The notes: generated by a model not told the origin, from the letters alone. A stretch of 64,000 nucleotides of DNA from Streptomyces sp. H27-H5 (GCF_026627505.1 NZ_JAPNLK010000010.1:62001-126000), one strand, 5' to 3'; numbered from the stretch's first letter, positions 45,000 to 54,369 are shown. Numbers and translations: made by a program.

Positions 45000-45048
45000 C
45001 CCGTCACCAGGCCCCGTCACGGACTCCCCGTCACCGGCCCCCCGTCAC
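45000..45048. repeat. Four spaced copies of an octamer between convergent genes
   Basis: CCCGTCAC occurs at 45000, 45013, 45027 and 45041, a period of 13-14 bases. The last copy includes the stop codon of the phosphatase gene. The array fills the 56-bp gap between the MarR and phosphatase genes. Confidence 0.85.
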
Positions 45049-45818
45049 AGCTCCGCGTACACCGCGGACGCGTCGTCGTGGCGCTTGTGGCGGCCCGGCG
45101 GGCGGGTGGGGTCGCACTCCAGGGCGCGCACGCGGGCGATCAGCCCCTGCGCGCCCTCCTTGCCGAGCACCCCCAGACAGGCCGCCCAGTCACCCTCCCC
45201 GAAGGTGTCCGTCCAACGGCTCGCGCCGTCCGTGAGGGCGGCCAGGGCCCGCACCTCGGAGCGCGGGGTCCGGCCGGTGACCGCCCGGCCCGCCACCTCC
45301 GGATCGGCCGCCGCCGTGAAGAACCCGCCCTCGACGTTGCGCAGCGCGTCCGCGGCGGCCACCGAGCGCAGCGCCTCGCGCGGCACCCGGTCCAGTCGGT
45401 CGTCGAGGACGGCGTGGACCTCACCGTCCCCGGTCCGGAGCAGCAGGACGGAGTCCGACAGCACGAGGTGTTCCACGGTCGCCCCGTCCCAGCGCGCCAC
45501 GACCACCGTCGCCTGCGGTGTCCGCACGTGAGAAAGGTCACAGGTGCCCCGGTGGGTCGCGGCGGTGCTCTCGATGGCAGCCGCCAGGATCCGGTCCAGC
45601 GGCATGTCCCTCCGCGATCCGGACAGTTCGGTCAATCGACCGCCGAGGCGGGCCACGAACCAGGGCACACCGTGCACGCACCCGTCGTCCCCGCGCGGCG
45701 GGGTCACTCCGTCGAGCGCCACCACGACACCGCCACCCGACGTGGGCATCGCGGCCGACAGCCAGTCCTCATTGGGGCGTTCCGGGTTGCCGGGGGCCGT
45801 TGCCAGGTCGATGCGCAT
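45045..45818 (-). CDS. PP2C-like protein serine/threonine phosphatase
   Basis: A 257-residue single-domain phosphatase. The metal-binding residues of the PP2C family are in place: NED near residue 16-18, LDGV (Asp36, Gly37), LTDGASR and the C-terminal HDDASAVY. No membrane segment or sensor domain. The ATG at 45818 has little RBS upstream, so the mRNA may be leaderless or start shortly before. It is divergent from the conservon kinase across about 400 bp. Confidence 0.8.
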   Translation of the reverse strand: MRIDLATAPGNPERPNEDWLSAAMPTSGGGVVVALDGVTPPRGDDGCVHGVPWFVARLGGRLTELSGSRRDMPLDRILAAAIESTAATHRGTCDLSHVRTPQATVVVARWDGATVEHLVLSDSVLLLRTGDGEVHAVLDDRLDRVPREALRSVAAADALRNVEGGFFTAAADPEVAGRAVTGRTPRSEVRALAALTDGASRWTDTFGEGDWAACLGVLGKEGAQGLIARVRALECDPTRPPGRHKRHDDASAVYAEL

Positions 45819-46215
45819 ACGGACATTCTGCCCGCGGGGAGGCCTGCGGGCGGATCCGGGCGGCCGTGCGCCGATCCCCGGCCGAAGGAAAGTCCGTACC
45901 AACGGGCGGGGGGCGTGGCGGGCGATACCGGGCCGCCCCGGCGGTGCGGGCGCGCATCTTGCCAAAGCGCGCCGCCATCTTTCAACCACCGGTCCACGGG
46001 CGGACCCTGACGGGCGCCGTCCGAGTTGGTCGCCAACTGATCCTTGATGTTCACTCCTTCGAGTGGCCGGGTGGGCGATGTTCGGCTCTCTTCCCAACAC
46101 ACTGCAATGGTCTGAGGCGGTACGAGGGGGCAGGGAGCGTTTACTTGTTGACCGGCCGTTACCTCGGCCACACGAGTAGACGAGCACGAGCACACGTACA
46201 GGATTGCGAGCACCG
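45819..46215. other. 397-bp divergent promoter region, phosphatase / conservon
   Basis: No credible gene. The right half is AT-richer (46030-46210) and should hold the conservon promoter. TTGACC near 46149 is a possible -35, but I see no convincing -10 partner, nor a clear operator. Confidence 0.4.
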
Positions 46216-49200
46216 GTGCAGAAGAAGCGGTCTCGGAAGAACGGCACCGCCAGCGCCGACGGTCCCGCCATCGCAGGACGTCGCGTCCGCGTGCGCCGCA
46301 GGTTGGTGATCGGTGTGGCCGTCGCCGGCCTCACGGTCCTGGTGGCCGGCGCACCCGCCGTCGTCTCCGCGACGAGAGAACTGAACGACTCCCAGCGGCT
46401 GGTCACGCTCGCCGAGCAGACCCGGGCGGCCCTCACCCTGGCGCACCTGATCGGCGACGAACGCGACGCCGTCATCGAGTACGTCGCCAAGGGACGCCCC
46501 GCCTCCGGCAAGAGCGCCGTCCGGGAGCGCACCGCGCGCACGGACCGGCAGCTCGACGAGGTCCGCGCGGAGGCCGACGAGGACCTCTCCGTCGCCCTCG
46601 GCCGCATCGGAGCCGTCCGTGCCGAGGCGCTCGACGGCAAGGGCGGCGCCCTCGCCGCGCACCAGGCCTACGCCGGCGTCATCGCGGACCTCATGGCACC
46701 GGGCGACCGGCTCGTCGAACTGACCCCGCCCCGCGCGGAGGCCGCGCTGGTCACCACCCGGCCGTTGGCCCCGCTCGGACAGGCCGTGGAACAGGCCGGC
46801 GCCACCCGCGGCCTGCTGCTCGCGGCCCTGGCCGTCCCGCGCTCCGAACAGGCCGTGAGCCTGGCGCCCGTGGACGAACTCACCGTCGCCGCCCAGCGTT
46901 CCCGGGTCCGCGAACAGGCCGCCCTCGACGACTTCTCGCGCACCGCGCGACCGGACGTGCGCGAGACGCTCGCCGCCACCGTCACCGGCCCCGAGGTCAA
47001 GACCGCCGAGGAGTACCTCAAGCGGCTCACCGACCGGCCCACCCTGAACTCGACCGACCGCAAGGTCGACCGCGCCGCCGTCGGCGCCGCGCTCACCGCC
47101 CGCGTCGACCGGATGCAGTCGGTCGAAGCCACACTGGCGAGCCGACGGGCCACCGCCCTCGCGACCCTGCGCGACGACGACGTGACCCGCCTGGAACTGC
47201 TGATCGCCTTCGTGGGCGTGCTGTTCCTGTTCGTCGTCGGCTTCTCGACGGCCGTCGCCCGCTCCCTGACCCGCCCGCTCTCGGTGCTCCGCCGGGGCGC
47301 CCAGCGGCTGGCGACCCCGGAGGGCTCCGTCGAGCCGGTGCGCTTCACCGGCCGCAACGACGAGTTCGCCGAGGTCGTCCGCCACCTGAACGCGGTACGG
47401 GACCAGACGGTCTCCCTGCACACCCGGATCGCCGGACTCGACGCCGACCGGCGCCGCCTCATCGGCCGAAACGAGGCGCTGACCTCCGGCCGCGGGGCCC
47501 TGGACGCCGAGCTGAGGAAGCTGCGGGCCGGGCTCGAAGAGCACCGCCGCGTCATGTCGGCGACATCGGTGTCCCTGTCCCTGCGGACCCTGGGCCTCGT
47601 GGAGCGCCAACTGGCGGTCATCGAGGAGCTGGAATCCAAGGAGCAGGACCCGGACCGGCTCGCGACCCTGTTCAAGCTCGACCACCTCGCGACGGTGATG
47701 CGCCGGCACAACGAGAACCTGCTGGTCCTCGCCGGCCAGGAACACGGCCACGGACAGGCCCTGCCGGTACCCCTGGTCGACGTCATGCGGGCCGCGGTCA
47801 GCGAGATCGAGCGGTACGATCGCGTCGACCTCGCGGCGATGCCCTCGTACACGCAGGTCGCCGGGCACGCCGCCGACGACATCTCGCACGTGCTCGCGGA
47901 ACTGCTGGAGAACGCGACGACCTTCTCGCCGCCGGACGTCAAGGTGAAGGTGTCCGGCCGACTGCTGGACACCGGCGAAGTGGTGCTGTCCGTGCTGGAC
48001 GAGGGCATCGGCGTCACCGAGGACCGGATGGCGGCCCTCAACGCCCGACTGGCCACCCCCGAGGCGTACGACGAGGAACCCGAGTCGGAGCACGGCCTGG
48101 GTCTCGGCCTGTACGTGGCCGGGCGGCTCGCCGCCCGACACGGCGTCACCGCCGAACTGCGGGCGCCCCGGCACGGCGGGACGGAGGCCCTGGTGGTCGT
48201 TCCGGCGACGCTGCTGCCGACCACGCCGCCCGTCTCGCCGGTGCACTCCCTGGCCATGCCCGGCGCGTCCGGGCTGCGCCTGCCCGGGGCGATCGCCGAG
48301 GCGAACGAGAACACCCTGATGTCCCAGCGGACGCCCCCGGCGGCGGACCCGGTCGTGGAGGCCGCGGCCGAGCCCGTCTTCGAACCGGCGGCCGAGCCGG
48401 TCGGGGACCCGGGGATCGCCGCCGACCTGGCCGCCGCGTTCGGCGACCCGGTTCCCGCCACGCCCACGCCGGCGGACGCCGCGATGGACGCCGGGGTGGA
48501 CGCCGAGTCCGGCACGGGGACGGAACCGGCTTCGGACCCGGCTTCGGACCCGCTCACGGACCCGGAGGCCGAGCCGCTCGCCGAGACAGAGGCCGCGTTC
48601 GACGCCGCGTTCGAGGCAGAGTTCGAGGCCCGCACGGACTCCGAACCGCTTCCGCCCGCCGACCAGGTGTTCACCGTCCCCGCGCGGGAGCCGGAAGAGC
48701 CGTCGTCCGCCGAGGCGCCGGCCGAGCCGGCCGCGAGCGACGCCCCGGACGCGACGAGCGACCCGGGTGACGCCGCCGACGAGGCCGCGGAGGCGGTCGC
48801 GGACGAGGTCGCCGACGTGATCGACGCCCCGGCCGCCGTTCCGGATCCGCAGCCCGTGCTGTCCGCGGACGAGGAACTCCTCGCCCGCGTGGTGTCGGAG
48901 GCCGACGCCGAGGCCTTCGTGGCCCCGGACGCGCAGGCGCCGCCCGCCGAGCAGGTCTTCACGGTGCCCGCCCCCGCGGCCGAGGCACCGGAGGGCGCGG
49001 AGCCCGCGCAGGGGCTGCCCCGGCGGATACGGCCCGACGCGGAACCGGGACTGCCCGTGCGGCCCGTCGCCGCCGCGACGTCCGATCCGCACCGGCGGGC
49101 CGAGGCCGAGGAGCACTGGCTCCCGCGCCAGGCCGGCCACCCCGAAGACGTCCTGACCGACAAGGGCCTCCCCAAGCGGACCCCGCGCAACGTGGCCACC

Positions 49201-49392
49201 GGAGGTCGCCCCGCCGACGCGCGGCCCGAACCGCGCCGGGTGGACGCCGACGAACTGCGGCGCAGGCTCGGCGGGTTCTACCAGGGGACCCAGGACGGCA
49301 GGCGAGTCGTCGAGGCCGAGCTCGCGCAGGACCGCGGGCAGGACCGGGGACAGACCGACCAGGGGGACACCGCACAGGAGGCACGCACATGA
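46216..49392 (+). CDS. Conservon sensor histidine kinase-like protein (CvnA type) with NIT domain
   Basis: About 1058 residues. A transmembrane helix (about 30-50), an extracytoplasmic nitrate/nitrite-sensor-like helical domain (about 55-325), a second membrane helix (LLIAFVGVLFLFVVGFSTAVA), HAMP, a dimerisation helix region and an HATPase domain with LLENATTFSPPD, DEGIGVTE and GLGLGLYVAGRLAARHG. The final 350 residues are Pro/Ala/Glu-rich and disordered, with EQVFTVP-type repeats. It is the first gene of a four-gene conservon (kinase, roadblock, DUF742, GTPase-like) linked by overlaps. GTG at 46216 is preferred to TTG at 46204. Confidence 0.88.
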   Translation: MQKKRSRKNGTASADGPAIAGRRVRVRRRLVIGVAVAGLTVLVAGAPAVVSATRELNDSQRLVTLAEQTRAALTLAHLIGDERDAVIEYVAKGRPASGKSAVRERTARTDRQLDEVRAEADEDLSVALGRIGAVRAEALDGKGGALAAHQAYAGVIADLMAPGDRLVELTPPRAEAALVTTRPLAPLGQAVEQAGATRGLLLAALAVPRSEQAVSLAPVDELTVAAQRSRVREQAALDDFSRTARPDVRETLAATVTGPEVKTAEEYLKRLTDRPTLNSTDRKVDRAAVGAALTARVDRMQSVEATLASRRATALATLRDDDVTRLELLIAFVGVLFLFVVGFSTAVARSLTRPLSVLRRGAQRLATPEGSVEPVRFTGRNDEFAEVVRHLNAVRDQTVSLHTRIAGLDADRRRLIGRNEALTSGRGALDAELRKLRAGLEEHRRVMSATSVSLSLRTLGLVERQLAVIEELESKEQDPDRLATLFKLDHLATVMRRHNENLLVLAGQEHGHGQALPVPLVDVMRAAVSEIERYDRVDLAAMPSYTQVAGHAADDISHVLAELLENATTFSPPDVKVKVSGRLLDTGEVVLSVLDEGIGVTEDRMAALNARLATPEAYDEEPESEHGLGLGLYVAGRLAARHGVTAELRAPRHGGTEALVVVPATLLPTTPPVSPVHSLAMPGASGLRLPGAIAEANENTLMSQRTPPAADPVVEAAAEPVFEPAAEPVGDPGIAADLAAAFGDPVPATPTPADAAMDAGVDAESGTGTEPASDPASDPLTDPEAEPLAETEAAFDAAFEAEFEARTDSEPLPPADQVFTVPAREPEEPSSAEAPAEPAASDAPDATSDPGDAADEAAEAVADEVADVIDAPAAVPDPQPVLSADEELLARVVSEADAEAFVAPDAQAPPAEQVFTVPAPAAEAPEGAEPAQGLPRRIRPDAEPGLPVRPVAAATSDPHRRAEAEEHWLPRQAGHPEDVLTDKGLPKRTPRNVATGGRPADARPEPRRVDADELRRRLGGFYQGTQDGRRVVEAELAQDRGQDRGQTDQGDTAQEART

Positions 49393-49862
49393 CCGCGCCC
49401 AGTACGTACGGACTGAGCACCCAGGCCCGCAACCTGCAGTGGCTGCTGACCGACCTGGTCGAGGAGGTTCCCGGCGTCAACTCCGTCGCCGTCGTCTCCT
49501 CGGACGGGCTCCTGCTGCTCTCCTCCGAGCCGCCGGCGCAGTCCCCGCAGGACCGGCCCAAGGGCCCCCGAGGGGCCTCGGCCGACCTCGCCACCATCGT
49601 GTCCGGGCTCGGCAGCCTGACCACGGGCGCCGCCTCCCTCATGGACGGCGGCTCCGTGAAACAGACCATGGTGGCGATGGAGCACGGCTCCGTCTTCGTC
49701 ATGGTCATCAGCGACGGCTCGCTGCTCGGCGTGCACGCCGCGCCCGACTGCGACATGAGCGTCGTGGCCTACCACATGGCCCTGTTCGTGGGCCGCGCCG
49801 GCCACGTACTGACCCCCGAGGTCCGCAGCGAGCTGCGCCAGTCGATGGAGAACACCCCGTGA
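49389..49862 (+). CDS. Roadblock/LC7-domain protein (CvnB type)
   Basis: A 157-residue roadblock/LC7 protein: LSTQARNLQWLLTDLVEEVPGVNSVAVVSSDGLLLLSS, then GSVFVMVISDGSLLGVHA. Such proteins bind and modulate small GTPases, here the fourth gene of the operon. The start overlaps the kinase stop by ATGA. Confidence 0.92.
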   Translation: MTAPSTYGLSTQARNLQWLLTDLVEEVPGVNSVAVVSSDGLLLLSSEPPAQSPQDRPKGPRGASADLATIVSGLGSLTTGAASLMDGGSVKQTMVAMEHGSVFVMVISDGSLLGVHAAPDCDMSVVAYHMALFVGRAGHVLTPEVRSELRQSMENTP

Positions 49863-50242
49863 GGAGTCCGGCCTCCGACCGGCTGCCGATACGCGGCGCC
49901 GACCGCCGCCCCGCCCGCGTCCGCCCGTACTCGCTGACGGGCGGCCGGACCCGGTTCACGCAGGTCCTGCTGGTGGAGACCTTCGTCGCCGCCCTCGACA
50001 GCGGTCCGGTCGCGACGCCCGACCGGATGCCCGAGATGCCCGCCATAGTCGAGGTGTGTCGCCGCATGCGGACGATCGCCGAGATAGCGGCGCTCCTGAA
50101 ACTGCCGCTCGGCGTGGTCCGCGTCCTGGTCAGCGATCTCGCCGACCAGGGCCGGATACGCGTCTACGGCACGGGACACGGCACCGGCCGTCCCGAACGC
50201 GCACTGCTCGAAAGGGTGCTCAGTGGTCTTCGCCGTCTCTGA
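49859..50242 (+). CDS. DUF742 protein (CvnC type)
   Basis: A 127-residue protein with the DUF742 pattern: VRPYSLTGGRTR near the start, then a winged-helix-like region CRRMRTIAEIAALLKLPLGVVRVLVSDLADQG. GTG at 49859 overlaps the roadblock stop (GTGA). Its 3' end overlaps the GTPase gene by 20 bases. Confidence 0.92.
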   Translation: MRSPASDRLPIRGADRRPARVRPYSLTGGRTRFTQVLLVETFVAALDSGPVATPDRMPEMPAIVEVCRRMRTIAEIAALLKLPLGVVRVLVSDLADQGRIRVYGTGHGTGRPERALLERVLSGLRRL

Positions 50243-50852
50243 CCGTCACATCGACGTCCCCCCTGACGACGAGCCCGCCCAGGCCTGGCAGTACGACCGC
50301 TCGCGCGCGCCCGTCGCCGTCAAGGTGCTGGTCGCGGGTGGATTCGGCGTCGGGAAGACCACGTTCGTGTCGTCCCTCTCCGAGATCACCCCGCTGCGCA
50401 CCGAGGCGGTGATGACGCAGGCCAGTGCCTCCACCGACGACCTGTCCGGGACCCCGGACAAGAGCACCACCACCGTCGCGATGGACTTCGGCCGCGTCAC
50501 GCTCGACGACGACCTCGTCCTGTACGTGTACGGCACCCCGGGCCAGGAACGTTTCTGGTTCATGTGGGACGACCTGGTGCGCGGGGCGATCGGCGGCCTG
50601 GTGCTGGCCGACACCCGCCGGCTGCGGGACGCCTTCCCGGCCCTCGACTACTTCGAGAGCTGCGGCCTGCCGTACGCCGTCGCCGTCAACCACTTCGAGG
50701 GCTCCGCCTCCTACGAGGAGGAGGACGTGCGCGAGGCGCTCACCGTCCCGCCCCACGTCCCCGTGGTGATCATGGACGCGCGTCGGCGGGCGACCGTCGT
50801 CGAATCGCTGCTGGCCCTGGTGGGTCACGCCCTCGACGCCACTCCCGAATAG
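50223..50852 (+). CDS. Conservon small GTPase-like ATP/GTP-binding protein (CvnD type)
   Basis: A 209-residue P-loop protein with AGGFGVGKTT (38-47), the DxxG-like YGTPGQERF and a degenerate base-specificity NHF motif instead of NKxD. GTG at 50223 lies within the DUF742 gene. It completes the conservon; proteins of this set form a membrane-associated signalling complex resembling G-protein modules. Confidence 0.92.
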   Translation: MVFAVSDRHIDVPPDDEPAQAWQYDRSRAPVAVKVLVAGGFGVGKTTFVSSLSEITPLRTEAVMTQASASTDDLSGTPDKSTTTVAMDFGRVTLDDDLVLYVYGTPGQERFWFMWDDLVRGAIGGLVLADTRRLRDAFPALDYFESCGLPYAVAVNHFEGSASYEEEDVREALTVPPHVPVVIMDARRRATVVESLLALVGHALDATPE

Positions 50853-50896
50853 ATCCACCAGGTCAGGCGGCCTGACAGACCCGAATCGAGAACGTG

Positions 50897-52162
50897 ATGC
50901 GCAAGATACTCGTCGTGGGAGCCGGCCAGTCCGGTCTTCAGCTCGCCCTCGGACTCCAGTCCAAGGGGTACGAGGTCACCCTGATGTCCAACCGGACCGC
51001 GGACGAGATCCGCACCGGACGGGTCATGTCCACGCAGTGCATGTTCGACACGGCGCTCCAGCACGAGAGGGACCTCCAGCTCGACTTCTGGGCGCGGCAG
51101 GCGCCCAGGATCAAGGGTCTGGGCGTCTCGGTCGCCGCCCCGGACGGCAGCCGGGCCGTCGACTGGCTCGGCCGGCTCAAGGGGGACGCGCAGTCCGTCG
51201 ACCAGCGCGTGAAGATGGCCGGTTGGCTGGACACCTTCGCGCAGCGCGGCGGGCAGCTGGTCGTGCACGGGGCGTCCGTCGCCGACCTGGACTACTTCTC
51301 CCGCATCTACGACCTGGTCCTGGTCGCCGCCGGCAAGGGCGAGCTGGTGTCGATGTTCGAGCGGGACGCGGCGCGTTCCCCCTACGACGCGCCGCAGCGC
51401 GCGCTCGCGGTCAGCTACGTCCACGGCCTGGGGCCCCGCCCCGAGCACCCGGAGACGGAGGCCGTGCGCTGCAACCTGGTGCCCGGTGTCGGCGAACTGT
51501 TCGTCATGCCGACCCTGACCACGTCGGGCCGCGCGGACATCCTGTTCTGGGAGGGCGTCCCGGGCGGCCCGATCGACGCGTTCAAGGGCACGACGGACCC
51601 CTCCGCGCACCTGGCGCTGACGCTGGAGCTGATGGAGAAGTTCACGCCGTGGGAGTACGCGCGGGCCGGGAAGGCGGAGCTGACCGACGCGGGCGCCACC
51701 CTCGCCGGCCGGTACGCGCCGGTGGTCCGCAACCCGATCGGCCGGCTGCCCGGCGGCGGGCTGGTGCTGGGCGTGGCGGACGTGGTCGTGGCGAACGACC
51801 CGATCACCGGACAGGGCTCCAACTCGGCGGCCAAGTGCGCGGCCTCGTACCTCTCGTCGATCCTCATGCACGGCGACAAGCCGTTCGACGAGGCGTGGAT
51901 GAAGGCCACGTTCGACAAGTTCTGGTTCACGACCGGCAAGCCGGTCACCCAGTGGACCAACGCCATGCTGGGGGTCCCGCCGGAGCACGTGCTGAACCTG
52001 ATCGGTGCGGCCGGGCAGCTCCAGCCGGTGGCGGATCGATTCGCCAACGGCTTCGACAACCCGGCCGACTTCGACGCGTACTTCTACGACCCCGAGGACA
52101 CGGCCGACTACCTGGCCGAGGTCACGGCCGCCGCCGCGGCGGGAGCCTCCTCCGCCGAATAG
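50897..52162 (+). CDS. FAD-dependent styrene/indole monooxygenase-family protein
   Basis: A 421-residue flavoprotein with the Rossmann dinucleotide motif VVGAGQSGLQLALGL (Gly8, Gly10, Gly13) and VAAGKGELVSMF mid-way, then GVADVVVANDPITGQGSN, as in the two-component styrene monooxygenase oxygenase subunit. It needs a separate flavin reductase, none being visible nearby. ATG at 50897 is 44 bp after the conservon GTPase gene, so it is probably part of that operon. Its last 55 bp are antisense to the NlpC/P60 gene. Confidence 0.85.
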   Translation: MRKILVVGAGQSGLQLALGLQSKGYEVTLMSNRTADEIRTGRVMSTQCMFDTALQHERDLQLDFWARQAPRIKGLGVSVAAPDGSRAVDWLGRLKGDAQSVDQRVKMAGWLDTFAQRGGQLVVHGASVADLDYFSRIYDLVLVAAGKGELVSMFERDAARSPYDAPQRALAVSYVHGLGPRPEHPETEAVRCNLVPGVGELFVMPTLTTSGRADILFWEGVPGGPIDAFKGTTDPSAHLALTLELMEKFTPWEYARAGKAELTDAGATLAGRYAPVVRNPIGRLPGGGLVLGVADVVVANDPITGQGSNSAAKCAASYLSSILMHGDKPFDEAWMKATFDKFWFTTGKPVTQWTNAMLGVPPEHVLNLIGAAGQLQPVADRFANGFDNPADFDAYFYDPEDTADYLAEVTAAAAAGASSAE

Positions 52163-53289
52163 CCGGTGTCGTCCCCCGCCGCGGCCGCCCCGGGCAGCCG
52201 CGGCGGGGTGTACGAGGCGAGCGGCGCCCCTGCCGCGTCCGGACGGACGGCGCCGAGGACCGGATTCGCGGCGATCGGCGACACCTTGACGGTGGCTCCC
52301 GGACGGGGTGCCTGGATCACCTTCCCGTCCCCGATGTACAGGGCCACGTGCGTGGCGGTGGGGAAGTACACCACCAGATCCCCCGGGCGGAGCCGGTCCA
52401 GGGGGACCCGGGGCAGCCGGGCCCACTGGTCCTGGCTGGTCCGGGGGATCGCCCGCCCGGCGTGCTCCCAGGCCCGGGAGGTCAGCCCGGAGCAGTCGAA
52501 GGACCCCGGCCCCTCCGCGCCCCAGACGTACGGTTTCCCGATCTGCGCGGCCGCGTACGTGAGGGCCTCGCCGCCGGCGGCCGTCGGCGTACGGGCGCTC
52601 ACGGCCCCCGGGGCTCCGAGCCGGCCCGAATCCACCAGCTCCCGTTGTGCCTCGGCCGTGTCCGCGGCCTCGCGGCCGTCGAGCTGCGCCAGTTGTTCCG
52701 CGCTCAGCGAGGCCAGCAGTCGCTCGACCTCCTTGAGCCGGCCCGTGACCTCGTCCCGGTGCCGCTTCTGCTGGGCGGTCAGCGCCTGCTGGGCGTCGAG
52801 GGCCTTGCGGGCCGCGCCGGCCAGCGCCCCGGCCCGCTGTTCGCCCCGCTCCAGCCGGGCCAGTACACCGGCCGTCCGGGCCCCCTCGCGCGCGGCGAGC
52901 CGGCGCTGGTCAGCCGCGTTCTGGAAGTCCCCGAGCAGCAGCATGCGGACGTACGGGGGGACGCCGGCGCGGGAGCCCCGGTACTGCTCGCGGGCCAACC
53001 GGCCGACGAGGGCCCGTTCGGTCAGGAGCGCGGCCCTGGCCTTGGAGAGCTCGGTGGTGGAACGCCGTTCGTCGTCCTGGCGGGACTTGAGGGCGACCTC
53101 GGTGGAGTTGTAGGCCTCGGCGGCCTGTTCGGCTTTCTGGTACAGCCCTTGGAGCCGGGTGAGCAGGACGCCGACGGGCTCCGCGGCCGGGGCGGCCGGC
53201 AGCGGTTCGGCGTGGGCGAGGGGCGGGGGAGCGGCCGTCAGGAGGACGGCGGCGGCCACACAGGCGGCACGGAGCAGTCGAATTGTCAT
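52108..53289 (-). CDS. Secreted NlpC/P60 cell-wall hydrolase
   Basis: A 393-residue peptidoglycan endopeptidase. Signal peptide about 1-27 (ending LAHA). A long coiled-coil region (about 35-225, KAEQAAEAYNSTEVALKSRQ and onward) precedes the NlpC/P60 domain with Cys266 in SFDCSGLTSRAW, His314 in ATHVALYIG and the third polar residue after it. Ends in an Ala/Glu-rich tail. The start at 53289 has GGAGGTG upstream. Family members hydrolyse D-gamma-glutamyl-meso-diaminopimelate (or LL-Dpm) bonds. Convergent overlap of 55 bp with the flavin monooxygenase gene. Confidence 0.92.
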   Translation of the reverse strand: MTIRLLRAACVAAAVLLTAAPPPLAHAEPLPAAPAAEPVGVLLTRLQGLYQKAEQAAEAYNSTEVALKSRQDDERRSTTELSKARAALLTERALVGRLAREQYRGSRAGVPPYVRMLLLGDFQNAADQRRLAAREGARTAGVLARLERGEQRAGALAGAARKALDAQQALTAQQKRHRDEVTGRLKEVERLLASLSAEQLAQLDGREAADTAEAQRELVDSGRLGAPGAVSARTPTAAGGEALTYAAAQIGKPYVWGAEGPGSFDCSGLTSRAWEHAGRAIPRTSQDQWARLPRVPLDRLRPGDLVVYFPTATHVALYIGDGKVIQAPRPGATVKVSPIAANPVLGAVRPDAAGAPLASYTPPRLPGAAAAGDDTGYSAEEAPAAAAAVTSAR

Positions 53290-53476
53290 GTAATCACCTC
53301 CGGGGCGGCCGATGCTGCCACGCCCGGTATGACGAATCCTCCACGCGGGGCCGGCGGCGGGGAGGCGGCCACCCGTCCGGCCCACGCCGAAGCCCTCTTC
53401 GAAGGCCTTCCCGAAGCCCCCGATTCCCCGGCCCCGCTGCCCCCGGCCGCCGCCCCCGGCCTCGGTTGCCGGTCCG

Positions 53477-53872
53477 TCAGGGGCCGAGCAGGCGGGCCTT
53501 GGCCGTACTGAACTCCTCCGGGGTCAGCAGCCCCTCGCGGGCCAGGGCGGCCAGTTGTGCCAGCTCCTGGACGAGCCCGCCGGCGCCCGATCCGGTCGCC
53601 TCGTGCGGGGTCGGCTCCGCCGAGGCGTCCATGCCGGTGTCGGTTCCGGTGTCGGTGTCGGTTCCGGCGTCGAAGGCCGTGTCGGCGTCGGTGTCCGTGT
53701 CGGCGTAGGTCTCCGTGTACCGGGCGACCGGCGCGGCGGGGGCGGCGGGCCATCGGGCGTTCCGTCCGGGTTCCGCGGTGCCCGAGGCCCGCGCCAGGAG
53801 GCCGCGGAGCAGCGGTCGGCCCGGCGGCCGGTCGGCCCGGGCCGGCGCCGCTGCCACGGGTCTGATGAACAT
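53477..53872 (-). CDS. SHOCT-domain protein with Asp/Thr-repeat linker
   Basis: A 131-residue protein. The C-terminal 35 residues (LAQLAALAREGLLTPEEFST) form a SHOCT domain, thought to bind nucleic acid or to mediate oligomerisation. The middle contains an Asp-Thr-rich low-complexity run (about 66-95, TDTDADTAFDAGTDTDTG). ATG at 53872 overlaps the stop of the DUF6325 gene (TGATG), so the two are coupled. Confidence 0.82.
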   Translation of the reverse strand: MFIRPVAAAPARADRPPGRPLLRGLLARASGTAEPGRNARWPAAPAAPVARYTETYADTDTDADTAFDAGTDTDTGTDTGMDASAEPTPHEATGSGAGGLVQELAQLAALAREGLLTPEEFSTAKARLLGP

Positions 53873-54264
53873 CAGGCCACCACCCCCACCCGCTCGGCCG
53901 GGATCCGGACCGACCCCACGATCCGCCCGCCCGCCGCCCGTACCGCGACGGCCGCGTCCTCGGCCCACACGTGCTCGACGACCAGCAGGAGCGCGCAACT
54001 GCCGAGCTCCAGGAGTTCCGCCGCCTCGCGGACGTCCTCCGGGCCGATCAGCCGGGCCGCCTCGCGGTGCGCCAGCAGGCCCGCCAACTCCACGAACTCG
54101 TCGAACTCGGACGCCATGACCTCACCCGACGCCGTCCGCGTGGCCACGAGACCGTCGATCAGTCGCACCACCCCGGCCTTGCGGAGCCCCATCACGGCCT
54201 CGACGGCCGGGACGCGCAACTGTTCCTCCGGAAAGGCCAGGACGATGAACTCCACAGGGCCCAT
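53872..54264 (-). CDS. DUF6325-family protein
   Basis: A 130-residue alpha/beta protein: MGPVEFIVLAFPEEQLRVP, a short DGLVATRTASGEV hairpin, then LELGSCALLLVVEHVWAED. The family, formerly grouped with DUF1269, often pairs with SHOCT proteins in Streptomyces. No function known. ATG at 54264 with GGGAG upstream. It is divergent from the FtsW gene. Confidence 0.85.
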   Translation of the reverse strand: MGPVEFIVLAFPEEQLRVPAVEAVMGLRKAGVVRLIDGLVATRTASGEVMASEFDEFVELAGLLAHREAARLIGPEDVREAAELLELGSCALLLVVEHVWAEDAAVAVRAAGGRIVGSVRIPAERVGVVA

Positions 54265-54369
54265 GGGGTGAGACTCCCGATTCCGATGGTTCCGACCGTT
54301 TGTGACGACTCTTCGGCACTCTATGACATAAACGGACATACGCCCCGTGCCCTTGCTACGTTTCCCCGT

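Noticed and set aside
53290..53476. A c-di-AMP (ydaO-like) riboswitch before the NlpC/P60 gene, as in some streptomycetes
   Set aside because: The gap is short and I see no matching conserved leader or terminator hairpin.
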